NCBI GenBank assembly: GCA_958510825.1
Contig: OY294051.1
Coordinates: 35,402,393-35,466,392 of the forward strand
Source of the DNA: Brachypterus glaber
Lineage: Eukaryota; Arthropoda; Insecta; Coleoptera; Kateretidae
Direction: 5' to 3'
DNA length: 64,000 nucleotides
Shown: piece after piece, positions 13,835 to 26,967 of the stretch
How the letters are laid out: each line of letters begins with the position of its first letter
Position numbering within the stretch: the first letter of the stretch is position 1
Notes under the pieces: model-generated
Databases searched by the model: none
Told to the model about the DNA's origin: nothing
What the model saw: the letters and a program-made list of their open reading frames with translations, nothing else
Made by a program: the position numbers and the translations under genes

Positions 13835-15787
13835 AATAAAATTCTAAAACGGTTTGAGCAAAAAAAAAAGTTTGTAAAAGCAATAGTTTAATTTTTCTAA
13901 AAAGCTTGAGTTGAATTTTAAGATTAATTTTTATATATTTTTGATGTGCTCAAAAAATAACAAAGTTTAAAATAAAATTTTATTTCGGTTACTTTTTAAC
14001 TATGTGTTTTCTATTCTTAATTTCGATGATAATATAAATTTACTATTAAAATTACTTTAAAATATTTAAAACTACACGGAAAAAATGCAGAACTAAACTT
14101 TGGCGGCGAAACGACCTACGTTAAGTCCTGTAATAATTACAGCACAAAACGTGTAATATACACGTTTTACAAAGACCATGTATAATAATAAATACACGAC
14201 CAATTCATATATTTTTTTGAGCTACATAACCAATAGGGCGCACCGAAAAAAAAAGTTGCTAATCGACTATGCAGTAATTGTAGGGAATAAACTTGAAATC
14301 GACTATAAAGAACTTTCACTTTCGGGTTTAGACCGTGTTAATGGATTTTCACTTTCCGACGTTTCGTCTCTTACTACTAGAGACATCTTCAGGGATTAAT
14401 CTGAAACTAGTTTCAGACATCTTCAGGGATTAATCTGAAACTAGTTTCAGATTAATCCCTGAAGATGTCTCTAGTAGTAAGAGACGAAACGTCGGAAAGT
14501 GAAAATCCATTAACACGGTCTAAATCCGAAAGTGAAAGTTCTTTATATCTTAATGGCCGTGAAAGCTTAAAATCTAAAATTGAAATCGACTGGTAAAATT
14601 CTTTTATCGATTAAAAACCTCTAGACCCTCCTCAACGGCCCCGAAGTTTTCTAGTTTTTTAAGACAATAGTGTATAAAGTTGTCACCTTATGACTTACTT
14701 TTTTTGACTACTCTGTAAGTTTAACCAAACATAAAATTATAAAACTAACAGTTATGTAATTTCAACATTAAAAAATTAACTTAAAATTTATTTATTTATT
14801 TATTTATTAGTTTTTAGTCATTCTGGGACCTTACATACAAAGGTGTTTTATACCTTATTAGATGATAACAATAAAACAACTAAAATAGTAGTAGTTGTAA
14901 AAAGTTACATATAAAATATAACAAGCAACAATCAGGCCTATTCACATGTACCATTGAAATCTATTCAATATTGACAAAAATTACAATCCCATGCAGTTTT
15001 AATACATGACCTTGCAATTTTCGTCAATATTGCCACAAATCTCAATATCAATGGTACGTGTGAATAGGCCTGATTAACTAAGTAAAACATGAAGAAATAA
15101 ACGGATCTGGAAAGTGATAAGAGGATCGTAATATTAATGTGGATAAAATGACCAATATCTTCAATCAGAAATATCTTCACGGCTTGTTAATAGTTTAAAT
15201 AATGTATATTGTTCCTTTATTAATGTATAATTTATGCTATACACGTACTTGGTATGTTTTTTAAAAATTAAATCCATTAATGTTTTTTGCAAATTTTTGG
15301 TTAGGGTAAGCTTACAGAGTAGTCAAAAAAAGTAAGCCATAAGTTACCTCATAGTCGATTAGCAACTTTTTTTTTTCGGTGCGCCCTATTGGTTATGTAG
15401 CTCAAAAAAATATATGAATTGGTCGTGTATTTATTATTATACATGGTCTTTGTAAAACGTGTATATTACACGTTTTGTGCTGTAATTATTACAGGACTTA
15501 ACGTAGGTCGTTTCGCTGCCAAAGTTTATTTCTGTATTTTTTCCGTGTAGTTTTAAATATTTTAAAGTAATTTTAATAGTAAATTTATATTATCATCGAA
15601 ATTAAGAATAGAAAATACATAGTTAAAAAGTAACCGAAATAAAATTTTATTTTAAACTTTGTTATTTTTTGAGCACATCAAAAATATATAAAAATTAATC
15701 TTAAAATTTACCTCAAGCTTTTAAGAAAAATTAAATTATTGCTTTTACAAACTTTTTTTTTTGCTCAAACCGTTTTAGAATTTTATT
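13835..15787. repeat. Two-kilobase nested palindrome
   Basis: The outer arms 13835-14271 and 15350-15787 are almost perfect inverted copies. Inside, 14640-14720 is inverted at 15300-15350, 14934-15076 is its own palindrome, and 14320-14540 is another with an extra direct repeat of CATCTTCAGGGATTAATCTG. Probably insertions within insertions. Confidence 0.6.
14320..14540. repeat. Palindrome with hammerhead-like CTGAAGA..GAAACGTC motif
   Basis: Both arms carry CTGAAGATGTCTC, a loop, then GAGACGAAACGTCGG, pointing outward from the centre. Helix II pairs, but one base is extra next to the core and stem I has only about 3 pairs, so this is at best a degenerate hammerhead. Confidence 0.35.
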
Positions 15788-17371
15788 GGAAAAAAATACA
15801 TAAATGTTGACGTTCTTTTTTGTCTTCATCACAAAATACCATAATTTTTTCAAACTAATGAAAAATTGCTTTAAAAATTAAAAATTAAATTAAAAAACTT
15901 ACCTTTAAAAAACAAAGCAGATTTTCGGAAAAAAAAACAAAAATTTTTCAAACGAAAAAATCACAGTGAAAATCAAAAAATGTTGCGTGTGTTCTTCGTG
16001 AGAAGCGCTTTTCCAGTTTTCCGGAGTTCTTTTTCAGCTTGGGCCGCCAGTCGGTGCACTGCTATACAGGTAACGCGCACTGAAGAACTTTCAAAGCTCG
16101 CAGAGCTTATTACTGAAAACTCCGGGCCAATGAAAATTTAAGCTTTTTGACTGAAATCTGCGTTAACCAATCAGATTGTAACGGTACGCGAAGTTTATCA
16201 ATGAGTTTTGGTGTCTTTTGGTGGAAAATGTGTGGTGACTAAAATTTTCGTTTTTAAACAACTATATCCATATTATTAGATATTATGATATAAAAGTCCT
16301 TTTAGACAAAAAAATATTTTATTACATTTTTTGATTTAACGCACAAACTTGCAAATAGGTTATTCAAAAATCTGCCTGTCTATCAGGCTGATGTTAGAGT
16401 GCCTTAATGTGAGTTTTCTTGACAGAATACTCACATTACGGCACTCTAGATGAAGTAGCTTGAAAGCTCTTACAAAAAAAACTCTTGTATATTTATATTT
16501 ATTTATGTATTTATGGAACGCAATGGTTTACAAAATGGTTCATACTTAAATTTTATATTACGATAAAAAGTGGTTGTTTTTTGAAAAACATTTGATTATA
16601 TTTTTGTTTTACGCAATAAAATTCACCTGTCTAACATTTGAAATTGCTAAGCCATTACGGCTTAAGTAGATTAAAAGCTATAACAATTTTTTTTTTATTT
16701 TAATACTTCTATATTTAAAAATATTATAGTATACATTTACTTTACATCGTATAAACAAGCTAAATAGTTGTGTTTATATGATTGTTATTGTAATAGCAAC
16801 TTTGGGTTATACTTTAAAACTTTCTCGTAAAGAGAATCTCTTTTATTTTTACGGAAATTATTTCATTTGTCAGGAATATATGTTGCTAAATCTAAAGTTA
16901 TCTTGTACAACAGAAAAAATACCAAAGCTCTTTTTCTTTTGATATAAAATAGAACGTTTTATTTTTTTAACATAAAATAAAACAATTTTAGGTGTAAAGT
17001 GGTATTAAATTATGTACTCACGGCAAGAATCCTTTGTTTTCAACACAATGTTATACAAATTCAACAAATTTAAATATGTATCCTTTTATAAATCTTAAAT
17101 TTAAGTTCTTTTAAGAACAACATTATAAAAAGTTTCCGTTAATTCTAATGGTAGCTTCTAAGAAGGTTCTTAGAAGCAAACTGTGCTCAGGGATAACGGC
17201 TTTTGAGGCAAAAACTTTTGCAAATTCACTATTATAGGAAAACTGAGTCTTTTCAAAAAAGATAAGAATAATTCGTGATATGCCAGATATTTTTTGGTTA
17301 TAACCAGAGTTGATACTTTCATTACAATAGACAATAGGACTTTTAAATTATTTTTAATTTTTGGTGATTTT
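15788..17371. other. No gene seen
   Basis: Intergenic; only the small palindrome at 16396-16449. A moderately GC-richer patch lies at 16010-16135 with no open frame. Confidence 0.55.
16396..16449. repeat. Short palindrome
   Basis: AGAGTGCCTTAATGTGAGT pairs with ACTCACATTACGGCACTCT. Confidence 0.55.
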
Positions 17372-17462
17372 GTTTAATACATACCTATGCCGAATAAGAT
17401 TATATGTCTGTATACAGACAAATAATCTTATTCGGCATATTATGTATTATGTATGTATTAAA
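17372..17462. repeat. Short palindrome
   Basis: TAATACATAC and ATGCCGAATAAGATTAT pair inverted around TGTCTGTATACAGACA. Confidence 0.55.
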
Positions 17463-17917
17463 CATGTAACAGGGATTATTTTTGGTAAATATCAAGGTGG
17501 AGCAATGAGGGTTAAAAGCATTTTTCAAAAAAAAAAAATGTTTTCGTTTTTTGATTTTTTTCTTTTTTTTGCAAAATGAAAATAGTTCACAGAAATTTTA
17601 TAAAACCCTGCTAAATATCATATAATAATTATAATTATTAATATATGTAATTATAATAATGTAACTGGTCTAATTAAACGTTGTAGGTGTATAAATACTA
17701 TTAAGTTAATCTATATTTGCCAATAAATAAATAAATTTAACTTGCACTCAATAACAATATATTAATAAAATTATCTTAATTGGCTTTTCGAATAAAATCA
17801 AATCAACAAATATTTAAATGAAAGCAAATTATTATGTGTAAATAAAATTTGCGATACATATGTACCAATTACTAAGTAATAAAGTCTTTATCTATGACAG
17901 AACACGTGGAGGTTTTA

Positions 17918-18155
17918 ACAAGCGCCTAAAAGCAGCTCTCCATGCAGGAGTTTGTTTTGGTTTTTTCTTGGTTTGGCCTTTTTTTTAATGAGGGGGCCTT
18001 GGTTTACGTTAACGTTGGTTTGGCGTCTGTTTGGTGTTTTTTTTTTGTAAAAAAATGTTTTTTATTTAAAATAATATATTGAAAACCGGATGCGCATGCG
18101 CCTGCGCATGCGCAGTTTATCAAAACCTTGCATAAAGAGCTGCACATAGGCGCTC
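17918..18155. repeat. Inverted-repeat element around tandem GCGCATGCGC
   Basis: AGCGCCTAAAAGCAGCTC at the left pairs with GAGCTGCACATAGGCGCT at the right. Inside, 18089-18115 carries GCGCATGCGC twice. Confidence 0.45.
18089..18115. promoter_or_regulatory. Two GCGCATGCGC palindromes
   Basis: Two copies of TGCGCATGCGC, two bases apart. This is the consensus bound by NRF1, called Erect wing in Drosophila. No promoter or gene is visible nearby, so function is doubtful. Confidence 0.3.
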
Positions 18156-18581
18156 CTGAAGTTTTATTTAATCAGTATGGGCTTTAGGATTTTCTGTGAA
18201 ACATTCATTTTTTGGACGCCCCCTAAAAATGTACCAAATTTCTGGTCAATACAAAGAACAAAAAATGTTTAAAAAAATATATTTTTTGACGATAAAAAAA
18301 TTAAAAAAAAAACAATATTTTTTTTTAATTTTTAGAAAATATGTTTATTTGAAAAATAATTTTTATTTTGTGCATTTTTTCGATAGAACGTGCCGACTAG
18401 CTTTTAGACCCTTAAAATATTTTTGTGCTTCCTTTTTTTAGGCTCAATTCGGCACGTGTAATATTAAGATACATCATTTTTAGACAATTTGGAAATATAT
18501 GGGAGCCTTAAAAAAATAATTTTCTAATGAAAACCCTAGCGGAATTACATGACCCTCTTAAGAGTATCGTCAACGAGCCTA

Positions 18582-18752
18582 CTGGAAATTCAATAAAACA
18601 TGCAGTGACTCATACCTCTGCTGCTTTCGTATAAGGGGTCCGCCTTCGCGAAGCTTCGACAAAATTACGCGAGTCGCACCCGAACTGGTATGATCTTCAC
18701 CTTTTACCACACATTCGCAACTGAGTCACTGCAGGTTTTATTAAATTTCCAG
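18582..18752. mobile_element. TA-flanked MITE
   Basis: Inverted ends CTGGAAATTCAATAAAAC and CTGGAAATTTAATAAAAC, continuing into TGCAGTGACTCA, flanked by TA. Confidence 0.55.
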
Positions 18753-19265
18753 TATAAAAAGTTACTGGACAGAAAACAAATCTTAAGAGAGATCATATCT
18801 CAGGGTTTATTTTAAGCTTTTTTTCACTGCACAAATATTATAGGAATCCCAGTCTAGAATTTCGGCTCAAATTTTTCTATCAACACAAGACTGCACAAAA
18901 TTTTATTCTATTAAGGAACAGAATATTACCCCTATAATTATGTCTCACTGATTATAGCGAACCAACCTAAAAATTATACATATTTAAATATGATAAATTT
19001 ATCTTGGTAACTTTGTCTTATCTCCCCTTGTAAAGTCTGGTCCCGCTAGGTCAGAATCCACCTTATTTTATGAGGACGAGGACCCCATTAATTTTTATCT
19101 GACCCCCCCCCCCCGTAATTTATTTATGAACCCTTATAAGCTATATTTAAATTGAATTATTTTTTCCTGGTATTATTTGATTATTTAAAACAATTTCTTA
19201 TTTATTTATTTTCATTACGACGTTCCCACGTTACAGTTATTATTAATATATTTCTGTTATTATTA

Positions 19266-19790
19266 TTAACCCTTTCGACCCCTTAGGAACCAAGACAAGA
19301 CTTCACTACTATTGGTCTTTTAGCGAATATAGAGTCTTGATCTAAAGCCTTGGTTTTAATAACAAAACTTGGGACAGGGTTAGCCTTAAAAAGTCTTAAA
19401 ATAGAAATATTGTTCTTGATGTAGCCCTAAAAAATATATTTAAACAGTTTTACTGACAACGAATTAAATTCAATTAGGAGAAAATGAATGCAAAAAAAAT
19501 AGTGTTGAAGGTAAAAAACTTATTTCAGAAATTTTCAAATATATACCTTGTAAAAGCGCTAAATCCTTGATTACCCAAAGAATAAGTTTAGTCATTCAAA
19601 GAGGAAATGCGGCCTCGGTTCCAGGTACCATCAAGGACAAAGAAGACTTGGATGAAATTTTTTACTTTTAACTTAATTTCTTATATATATATTTGTTTTT
19701 TTTTATTGTTGATTTATATTTATGTATTTTAATAACTTAAATAAAGTATTATTTTATAGGAAAAAAAAGAAATAGTATTGAAAGGGTTAA
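19266..19790. mobile_element. piggyBac-like nonautonomous element
   Basis: TTAA stands on both sides (19266-19269 and 19787-19790), with termini CCCTTTCGA and, on the other strand, CCCTTTCAA. TTAA target duplication plus CCC ends is the piggyBac signature. The 517-bp body has no transposase but holds the coding remnant described separately. Confidence 0.6.
19468..19671 (+). pseudogene. Coding remnant inside a TTAA-flanked element
   Basis: A 67-codon open stretch without an ATG start contains KYIPCKSAKSLITQRIS and NAASVPGTIKDKEDLDE and ends FYF-stop. Its amino-acid composition is protein-like, unlike the Phe/Lys/Ile noise of other open frames here. An upstream stretch near 19287-19340 reads QDFTTIGLLANIES before a stop, perhaps part of the same gene. 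AATAAA follows at 19740. Family not recognised. Confidence 0.45.
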
Positions 19791-20263
19791 TTATAAAATC
19801 AACAAGTCATAAAGCAGTGAAGTGAATAAATAAATCTGCGTAATTTTCGTAATAACGTTGTTTTGTAAACAATTATTTGAGTTCGGAAAGAAAATTGGAA
19901 AGTGTATTCTTTCATACTGCAAATTACATATTTTTAATTGTTCAGTGATGCTAACTTAACAGAGAATATATGATATCATAAAAATGACTCCCGACTGACG
20001 TTGAAATATTTGGACCTTCAGACAGCTCCTACTATTCGTCGACTTATAAAAAGCATTCGATAGGATAAATAAAAATCATTCGTTTTTGTGTTGCCAACAC
20101 AGGGTGAAAAAAATCCATATTTTTCTTCATTTACTGTTTTGTTTTTCCAAATATCTTTAGATAAAATTACAAGAGCTTCATAAAATGTTAATGAATTTTA
20201 CTAGTAGTTTTTATTAGAAAAAAACCTGCATATATTGTATCTACAACTGTAAAATATAAAGTT

Positions 20264-20338
20264 GATTTAACCAATAATTAACACTAAACTAAGAGTTTGA
20301 CCAAATTTTTAGTGTTTAGAGTTAATTATTGGTTAAAC
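20264..20338. repeat. Short palindrome
   Basis: TTAACCAATAATTAACACTAAA pairs inverted across a ~25-bp loop. Confidence 0.5.
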
Positions 20339-20656
20339 TTTCCTTTAAAAGTTGTTTTTAGGTAAGTTAGCAGTCATTTTTTGTCTAACACGATATACGT
20401 TAATATAATAATGCAACATACATTTATAATAAAAGCTAATGACTCTTGAAATCAAAAGATTGAACACAAAAGTTTATTATTAATTTATACAAAATATATT
20501 ATACTATATATATATAGTATTAAATTTGTCCATGTTTTGTTACAAATGTAAATTTTAAACCAACATTTAATAATAGATAATTATTATTAATAGTTAAAAT
20601 ATAATAGTCTTCTTCCTAATTTGCATTTAATGTCTTAACATATGCGGCCGTGCACA

Positions 20657-20788
20657 AAGAAACCCGGTTAGTGTGTCAAATGTACGTATTACTTTTTTTT
20701 CGGATTCTTATGTAAAAAAGTTTTTACATAGGAATCCGAATAAAAAGTAATGCGTAAATTTGACACACTAACCAGGTTTGTTTGTTCA
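20657..20788. repeat. Palindromic MITE
   Basis: GGTTAGTGTGTCAAATGTACG and TTCGGATTCTTATGTAAAAA recur inverted around a 1-3 base centre. Confidence 0.55.
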
Positions 20789-21337
20789 GGGTCACATTTG
20801 CATCAAAGGCATTCTTAAAATATTAAAATAAAAAACATAATTTTTGTATATATTCTTAATATTCCTAATAATTATAATTTTTGTATTGATCTAAAACTTA
20901 TGACTATTAGAATATTTATATATTATAATTATAACATTATTATTATGTGGACAATAAAAACATATTACATAATATATTAATATTACATATACACATATTC
21001 AAACAAAAACTAAAAGTTTCCCATAGAAACTTTTGAAATAATTTAGATTAATTTTCATAATATAAATATATTTATGTACATTATTTATTTATGACTTTAA
21101 GTAGTAAATTAAGAACAATAATGGTATTATACTCTTACTGTAATAAATAAAAAAATACAAAAAAAAATCCTAAAGAATCGAATTGCTTAACAAAAAATAG
21201 AAAATAGAAAAATCAAAACCTTGAAATCAATGTTTAAAATATTAAAAAAATATATGGTATAATAGGGAATTTGATATGCTTTAAAAGAATCACACGAACT
21301 TTCTTTCCATTAGAAAAAATAACCCACACGATCCTTA

Positions 21338-21469
21338 GGGAACGTTCAAGTATTACATTACGCTCCTAGGGGGGGGGCACGCCCTTGTTAATGGTATAGG
21401 AAAATAGCTTAACAGGGGGGGGGGTCCAAAATGATCAAAATTTGCGTTACATAATACTTGAACGTTCCC
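21338..21469. mobile_element. PIF/Harbinger-like MITE, short copy
   Basis: Same GGGAACGTTCAAGTATTAC ends as 58679-58927, here flanked by TTA, with G-runs inside. 132 bp. Confidence 0.55.
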
Positions 21470-21475
21470 TTACCC

Positions 21476-21615
21476 ACATTTTAAAAGCTGAGAATGTCAA
21501 ATATACGCAAAAAGGAAGTTTGAGCTGTATTATTTAAGTTAAAATTTATTAAAAGTCGATATCTCAACTCAAAAATTAAAATGGGAGGTGACTTATAGAC
21601 CGCCCTGTATTTTAT
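21476..21615. mobile_element. Half of a CAGTGCGGTCC-family MITE
   Basis: AAAAGCTGAGAATGTCAAATA, then GTCGATATCTCAACT and GGGAGGTGACTTATAGACCG match the right half of the element at 55936-56448. Confidence 0.45.
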
Positions 21616-21718
21616 TATAGGCCCAGTTTTATAAAATTTAATATTTACCTAATTTTTTACATTACATAATGTGTAATTATAATTAGTATACTATATATAT
21701 ACTACTACAGCGCCTGTG

Positions 21719-22480
21719 CTAGAATAGTATTATACGGTAGTTAATAATTTTCAAAAAAAAATCAAAAATCTTCGTAGACAAAAACTCTTGGATATAAATT
21801 AATTTCATAAAAAAAGCAACTTTTTTTTAATGTCCGTCTGTCTGTGCGTCTGTCCGATCGTTTTGAAATTTTTAGGAAAAACCAAATTCTATGATGGGAA
21901 GATCCCTCTTGTTTTTGAAAGTAATCCCCCTAAAAAACAAAAAAAGTTAGGGGGAGGGGTAAAAAAAAAACGAAAAAAGCTGAAAGAAAATTCAGATTAA
22001 CATAACTTTTTGAGAAAAATAATTATTTTATTGTAAGGATCAATTCTAACAATTTTGAAACTAATAACCACAAAAACAACAAAGTTATAGGGGGGTAAAC
22101 ATTTTAAAAAATCGAAAAAAGCTGAAAGAAATTTCCGATGAACGTAACTTTTTCAGAAAAAAAATACCTTTATTATAAGGATCAATTCTGTCAATTTTGA
22201 AAGTAATCCCACAAAAACCAAAAAAGTTATGGAGGTTAAACTTAAAAAAAGTAAAAGAACTCTACCAAAAAAAACAATTTTTAATTATATTAATTTTTTT
22301 GTTTTTCGCAAAAAAAGTAAAAAAAATTGTTGAATTTTTTTTTAAGTTTTTTTTTATTATTTATATTGGAGCTTTAAAAAAAATTTTTTTCAAGTACCTA
22401 TTTGGGAAAATGGAATATGCCATTTACGGTAAATAGTATATAATTTAATGCGTAGCATTACATATCTTCACGGCTTGTTA
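21719..22480. mobile_element. Repeat element of the CACGGCTTGTTA family
   Basis: Shares its start (TAGAATAGTATTATACGG) and end (ATCTTCACGGCTTGTTA) with 39441-42513. The body contains a near-tandem pair of AAAGTAATCC/CAAAAAAGTTA segments about 180 bp apart. No coding potential; open frames here are low-complexity Lys/Phe. Confidence 0.5.
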
Positions 22481-22605
22481 TAATTATTCGAATCATTGAA
22501 TAATTTTTATAAATGGACCAAAACCAACAAAAAACAAACCACGAAGATACATATCAAATGCTTCGCTATAATGCTATACTCTTCGTAATGCATATTAAAA
22601 TAAAA

Positions 22606-22840
22606 AAAACTTTTACCCACGGCCGTGATTTATAGGCCTATAAATCATGGGCTGTAAAAATAAACAATTTAAAATTTGAAACGGCCGTAGATAAAGTATA
22701 GTATTCTACTCGAGTATAATAGCTATTAATCATTCGGGTGTTACACCACTCGCCTATCGGCTCGTGTCGCAAAATTCACTCTCTTTGATTAACATCAAAT
22801 ATTATACGCTCGCTGAATAATATCAACGAACTAACAACTC
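22606..22840. repeat. Dispersed repeat, CACGGCCGTGATT family, copy 1
   Basis: CACGGCCGTGATTTATAGGC, then GATAAAGTATAGTATTCTAC and CATTCGGGTG match 63768-63975. Confidence 0.55.
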
Positions 22841-23295
22841 ATAGAATACGCATACCGTTAATATAAAGTATCGCCAACATCTCGGTTTGTTTGTAAACAA
22901 ATAGTAGGTATATTCAGTCATGAACAATAACAATTACCAGTAACTGTTATTGTTGTCTCTGTTAGAACAAAGCTGTGCGAGTAAGACAGACAAATGTATA
23001 TGTTGGCTACGTTTTTGTCAGTTTTTACAAATGAAATGCCTATTTTAGAAAGAAGAGTTATTAGTTCGTTGAATAATATACTATTATCTACGTTCTATGT
23101 AGTATTAAGCACACGTTTGAGTTTATTAATGTGCACATTAAATAACTAGTAATTTTTGAACATATGTTCATAATATATATTATAAAACCCCTATGCTGTA
23201 CTTTTTCTATTGCCAAGTAAATGTCAATGTAATAGTTTTTATAGTGTTTGTTTTTTTAACCAAATGTGATTTTTTACCATTTTTACCTCATTTTT

Positions 23296-24171
23296 AACCG
23301 ACTTCCAAAAAAGAGGAGGGTATCAATTCGACGTGTGACTTTGATTTTTTTTTATGTTTGTTCCCGCATAACTTTGGAACGAATGAACGGAATTTGATGA
23401 AACTTTTTGCAACTTAAAGAGGGCATTCACGAGGTGGTCCCGTTTTAATTTGACGCTCGGATAATGCCGGGTAAGCCGGATAATTAAGATAAATCTAATC
23501 ATTTTAACGCATTTTCACTTAAAAACCGCTTAATTTGGTTCTACTACCAACAAAAATTTTAGAGAAATATCGGATAACTCCTCCTCACTCAAATATTACG
23601 GCACACTGTAAATCTTTTAAATGCGGCTAAACTTGATTCGCTGGATCTGTAATATTAAAATACCAAGAGAAAATGATAAATTTTGTGATTTTACCATAAG
23701 GCGTAATTTGATTATTACTGAACGCTTAAAGTTTAAGAAGATATTCTTTAGTATTTCGTTTAAAATAAGGTTGGTCGGACGCTTGGGCGCTGAAATTAAA
23801 AATTTTACTTTTATTTTTTAGAAATTTATCTTCACGTTACTACGTCCTAACAGTGCGTTGTGACGTCAGCAGCTTGCCGAGATGGAAGGACAACTATAAT
23901 TTAGCTTAGATGACTTTACAAATCTACAAGTTCTGTGTCTCTAAAAAGTAAAAAATAAAAACTTTTCCCAAAAAAAAATGAACCGACTTCTATGTTTCTA
24001 AAAAGTAAAAAATAAAAAATAAGTCGGTGCCAATTTCACAACAATCAATTTAACAACAAAAATAATTGTTAGTATTTAATTTAGGGAATGGTGAACTTGG
24101 CACCCACTTAAGTATTTTTTACTTTTTAGAGACACAGAACTTGTAGATTTGTAACGTCATCTAAGCTAAAT
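23296..24171. repeat. Dispersed repeat, AACCGACTTCC family, copy 2 with foldback end
   Basis: 23296-23870 matches copy 1. It is followed by a hairpin whose arms, 23899-23955 and 24114-24171, contain TACAAGTTCTGTGTCTC and its complement. A 50-bp third fragment lies at 42904. Confidence 0.6.
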
Positions 24172-25104
24172 TTTTTGCATGAAAAGTCAAAAATTGGAAT
24201 TTACTCTTCCGCATTTAGTAATACCAAGATTAAATTATACTATTTAAAATTCCTTGTAAAAGTTTTATGATTTTTTTTTCAAACTCATAGTCTATTAATC
24301 ACGAGTATTAAATCGATTTATTGCAATATTTTCAAATAATTTTTACTATTATATATTATTGTATTTGGAAATACAAAATTACATATTTTAATTGCATCTA
24401 TTTGTAACGCTACATTGTTTTTAAGAATATTTATAATTTATGATACTAATTGTTCTTATTTTATTTCATTAACAATAATAAATTAGTTATGTTTATAAAT
24501 TAAGAAATAACTATGATATTTTACGATTCTTTATTAATATTCTTAATAATAATATTCTTTATTTAACCAATAAGTCATTATCTACAAGTATAAATTTATC
24601 TATACAATCCTAAAATCAAAAAAAAATATATATATATATAGTAGAACTTAAAAATTAAATAAAAAGGTAATCCCCACTAAGCAGAAGAATGCTTGTTGTG
24701 GGTGCTTGTAGAAAAATTAAATATAAATTCATTTTTATAAATACATAATCATTTAATATTATAAAATTAAGAGTTTAAAACAAAATGAGATTGTTTTTAA
24801 AAACATTTAACATTCTACCCATCTTTAGAGATTAACCCAGTTTCAATAAAATTTTCTATTTTATATGTAGATTGTTCAAATAACCAAACTTTAATTTTTT
24901 TATTTGTTATATTACTGTTTTTTAAACAGAGGGGCAAAACATTATACAGTCTGGAAGCTAAATAGGTATGAGATTTTGTTCCAATAGTTTTTGTTGATTT
25001 TTTTGTTGGAATATTTAAGCTACCCTTTGTATTATATGTATGAGTTTTGTTATATTTTTCATTTTTAAGTTGCCACTTTATTAAAAAAATATTAGAATTA
25101 AAAA

Positions 25105-25250
25105 AATAGTATATTGTTTTACTAAGAGGAAAAGTGAAGCTTTTTTTACTAGTCTGTAGAATTTACGGACGATGCGAAGCGGAGTCCGGAAACTACAGAT
25201 GAGTAAAAAAAGCTCCTCTGAGTGAAAAATACTATTTTTTCTTCAAGCAT
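25105..25250. repeat. Palindromic MITE with GCGAAGCGGAG centre
   Basis: AGTATATTG...AAGCTTTTTTTACTAGTCTGTAG pairs with CTACAGATGAGTAAAAAAAGCT around GACGATGCGAAGCGGAGTCC. A related design lies at 50868-50990 (GACGACGCGAAGCGAAGTC). Confidence 0.5.
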
Positions 25251-26967
25251 CCTATCGATACCCCCAAGCAACAAAGCCGTAACTCATATATTGTCATTTT
25301 TCACGACAGCTAAATTTCTAAAATATATTTTTTTGTTATTTAAGGGTGGGAAACTGATGAAGTAGAAAAGGAAGCCATATAATACAACATTTGAAAGCTT
25401 ATAAAATTATCTATTTAACTGTATATGTATTTATTGTTTATTTATTGTTTGTTTCTAATAATATTCAAGTTTAGAATTTCTTACTTTAGTGTTTTTAGGT
25501 AAACTTTTGGTTAAAATGGCCTAAGGAGTAATCTGAGTAGTACCACCATGTGTGTCTTTTTTCAAGGTATTTACCTATGAGTATAACTCAAAATGGGTCT
25601 AACTTGAGTTACATCCTTGTTGCATGGGAGTATCGCTATATATGTTTTTTAAATATTAATTTTTGAATTTATTCAGTAATAAAGTATATTTTTTTTATTA
25701 AAATAGGCCAATAAAACCCTTTCAAAATAAACTTAAACCTTCCTGAGCTCATTTTAATTTTTTTTCTTAGGCGAAATCATACACTTTTCGCGATTTCGAT
25801 GGTAACTTGTCTAATGTACAATTGCCAATTTCGGAGACATTTGTAGGTGTATAAACCATATATTCTTCATCAATCATTTTTAATCAATTTCACACAAGGT
25901 TTTTGCACAGAATCTCAGTCAACCACCTGTTTACATAATAAACAAACAAGTTTGAAGTATGGCTGTCATCAAAGTCAAAGAGTAGGCTGCCGCCAGTAGT
26001 GGTTTTGCTAACTAACTTCTTTTTACGGCGTACAACAATGAACTCATTTATTTACTGTAAAAAATAGATCACTTCTAACACTTCCATCCGTCTAGAAAAG
26101 GTACCCGTTTCACATTCAATCAAATTCTTTTAGGCACCAGTTACAGCACCGTATCAAAATAAAAATGGGTAGTAAGGAATCCTTGCCTACTCCCATATAA
26201 TACTGTATAGAGGAGGCGAACCCTTTTTTTAGCTTAAATTTGGCATAGAATTTTGTTGCGATATTTTTCACGACAAAGAAACGTGTCGGGGACGTACATT
26301 GGTTATTTTATATTATTCAAGTTATTTCTTTTTGTTAATCTATTTACCATGTTTACCTTTACCTAAATAATTACTGGCCATTGTAATATCATTATTTTTC
26401 GACAGAAGTCAGATAAAATAAATGAAAAGTCAGATTAGACAATTTTTATATAATTTCCCAAAATAGTTATCCTAGCTATTCGAGCACCAATAAAACGTAT
26501 TTTTTGAAATGCACTAATTTACACCTTTGTTTTTTTTTGTACAAACTTCTAGACTGGGGTTGTTTTTAGTAAAAATATAGGTAGGCCAAATGGTGGTAAA
26601 AACTGTTTTATGATAGCTTGCTTAATGTTGGTTGTATGACAATTTTTTTGCCCGAGAAAGTCAAAATTCTCTTGATAAAACAAAAGAAGAAACATTTTTT
26701 ATTTTTTTTTGTTTTTTTATTAAAAATGTTAGTATTTTTTAATTTATTTTTGTAATTCCATTATTCTGTCTATATTATACAATTTTTGTATCGTTCCTGT
26801 CTTTTATAACACTTTTTTTATCCATAAAAATCATCTGTACAATTCAGTTGCATCAGTTAAATAACTTCTTATCTAATAAGCTTTCACTGCACTGGTAATT
26901 GGCTCGTTTAACACAAAAAGAAAATATGAACTAGTGAACTGTTTAATTTAAAACTGTGACATACATT

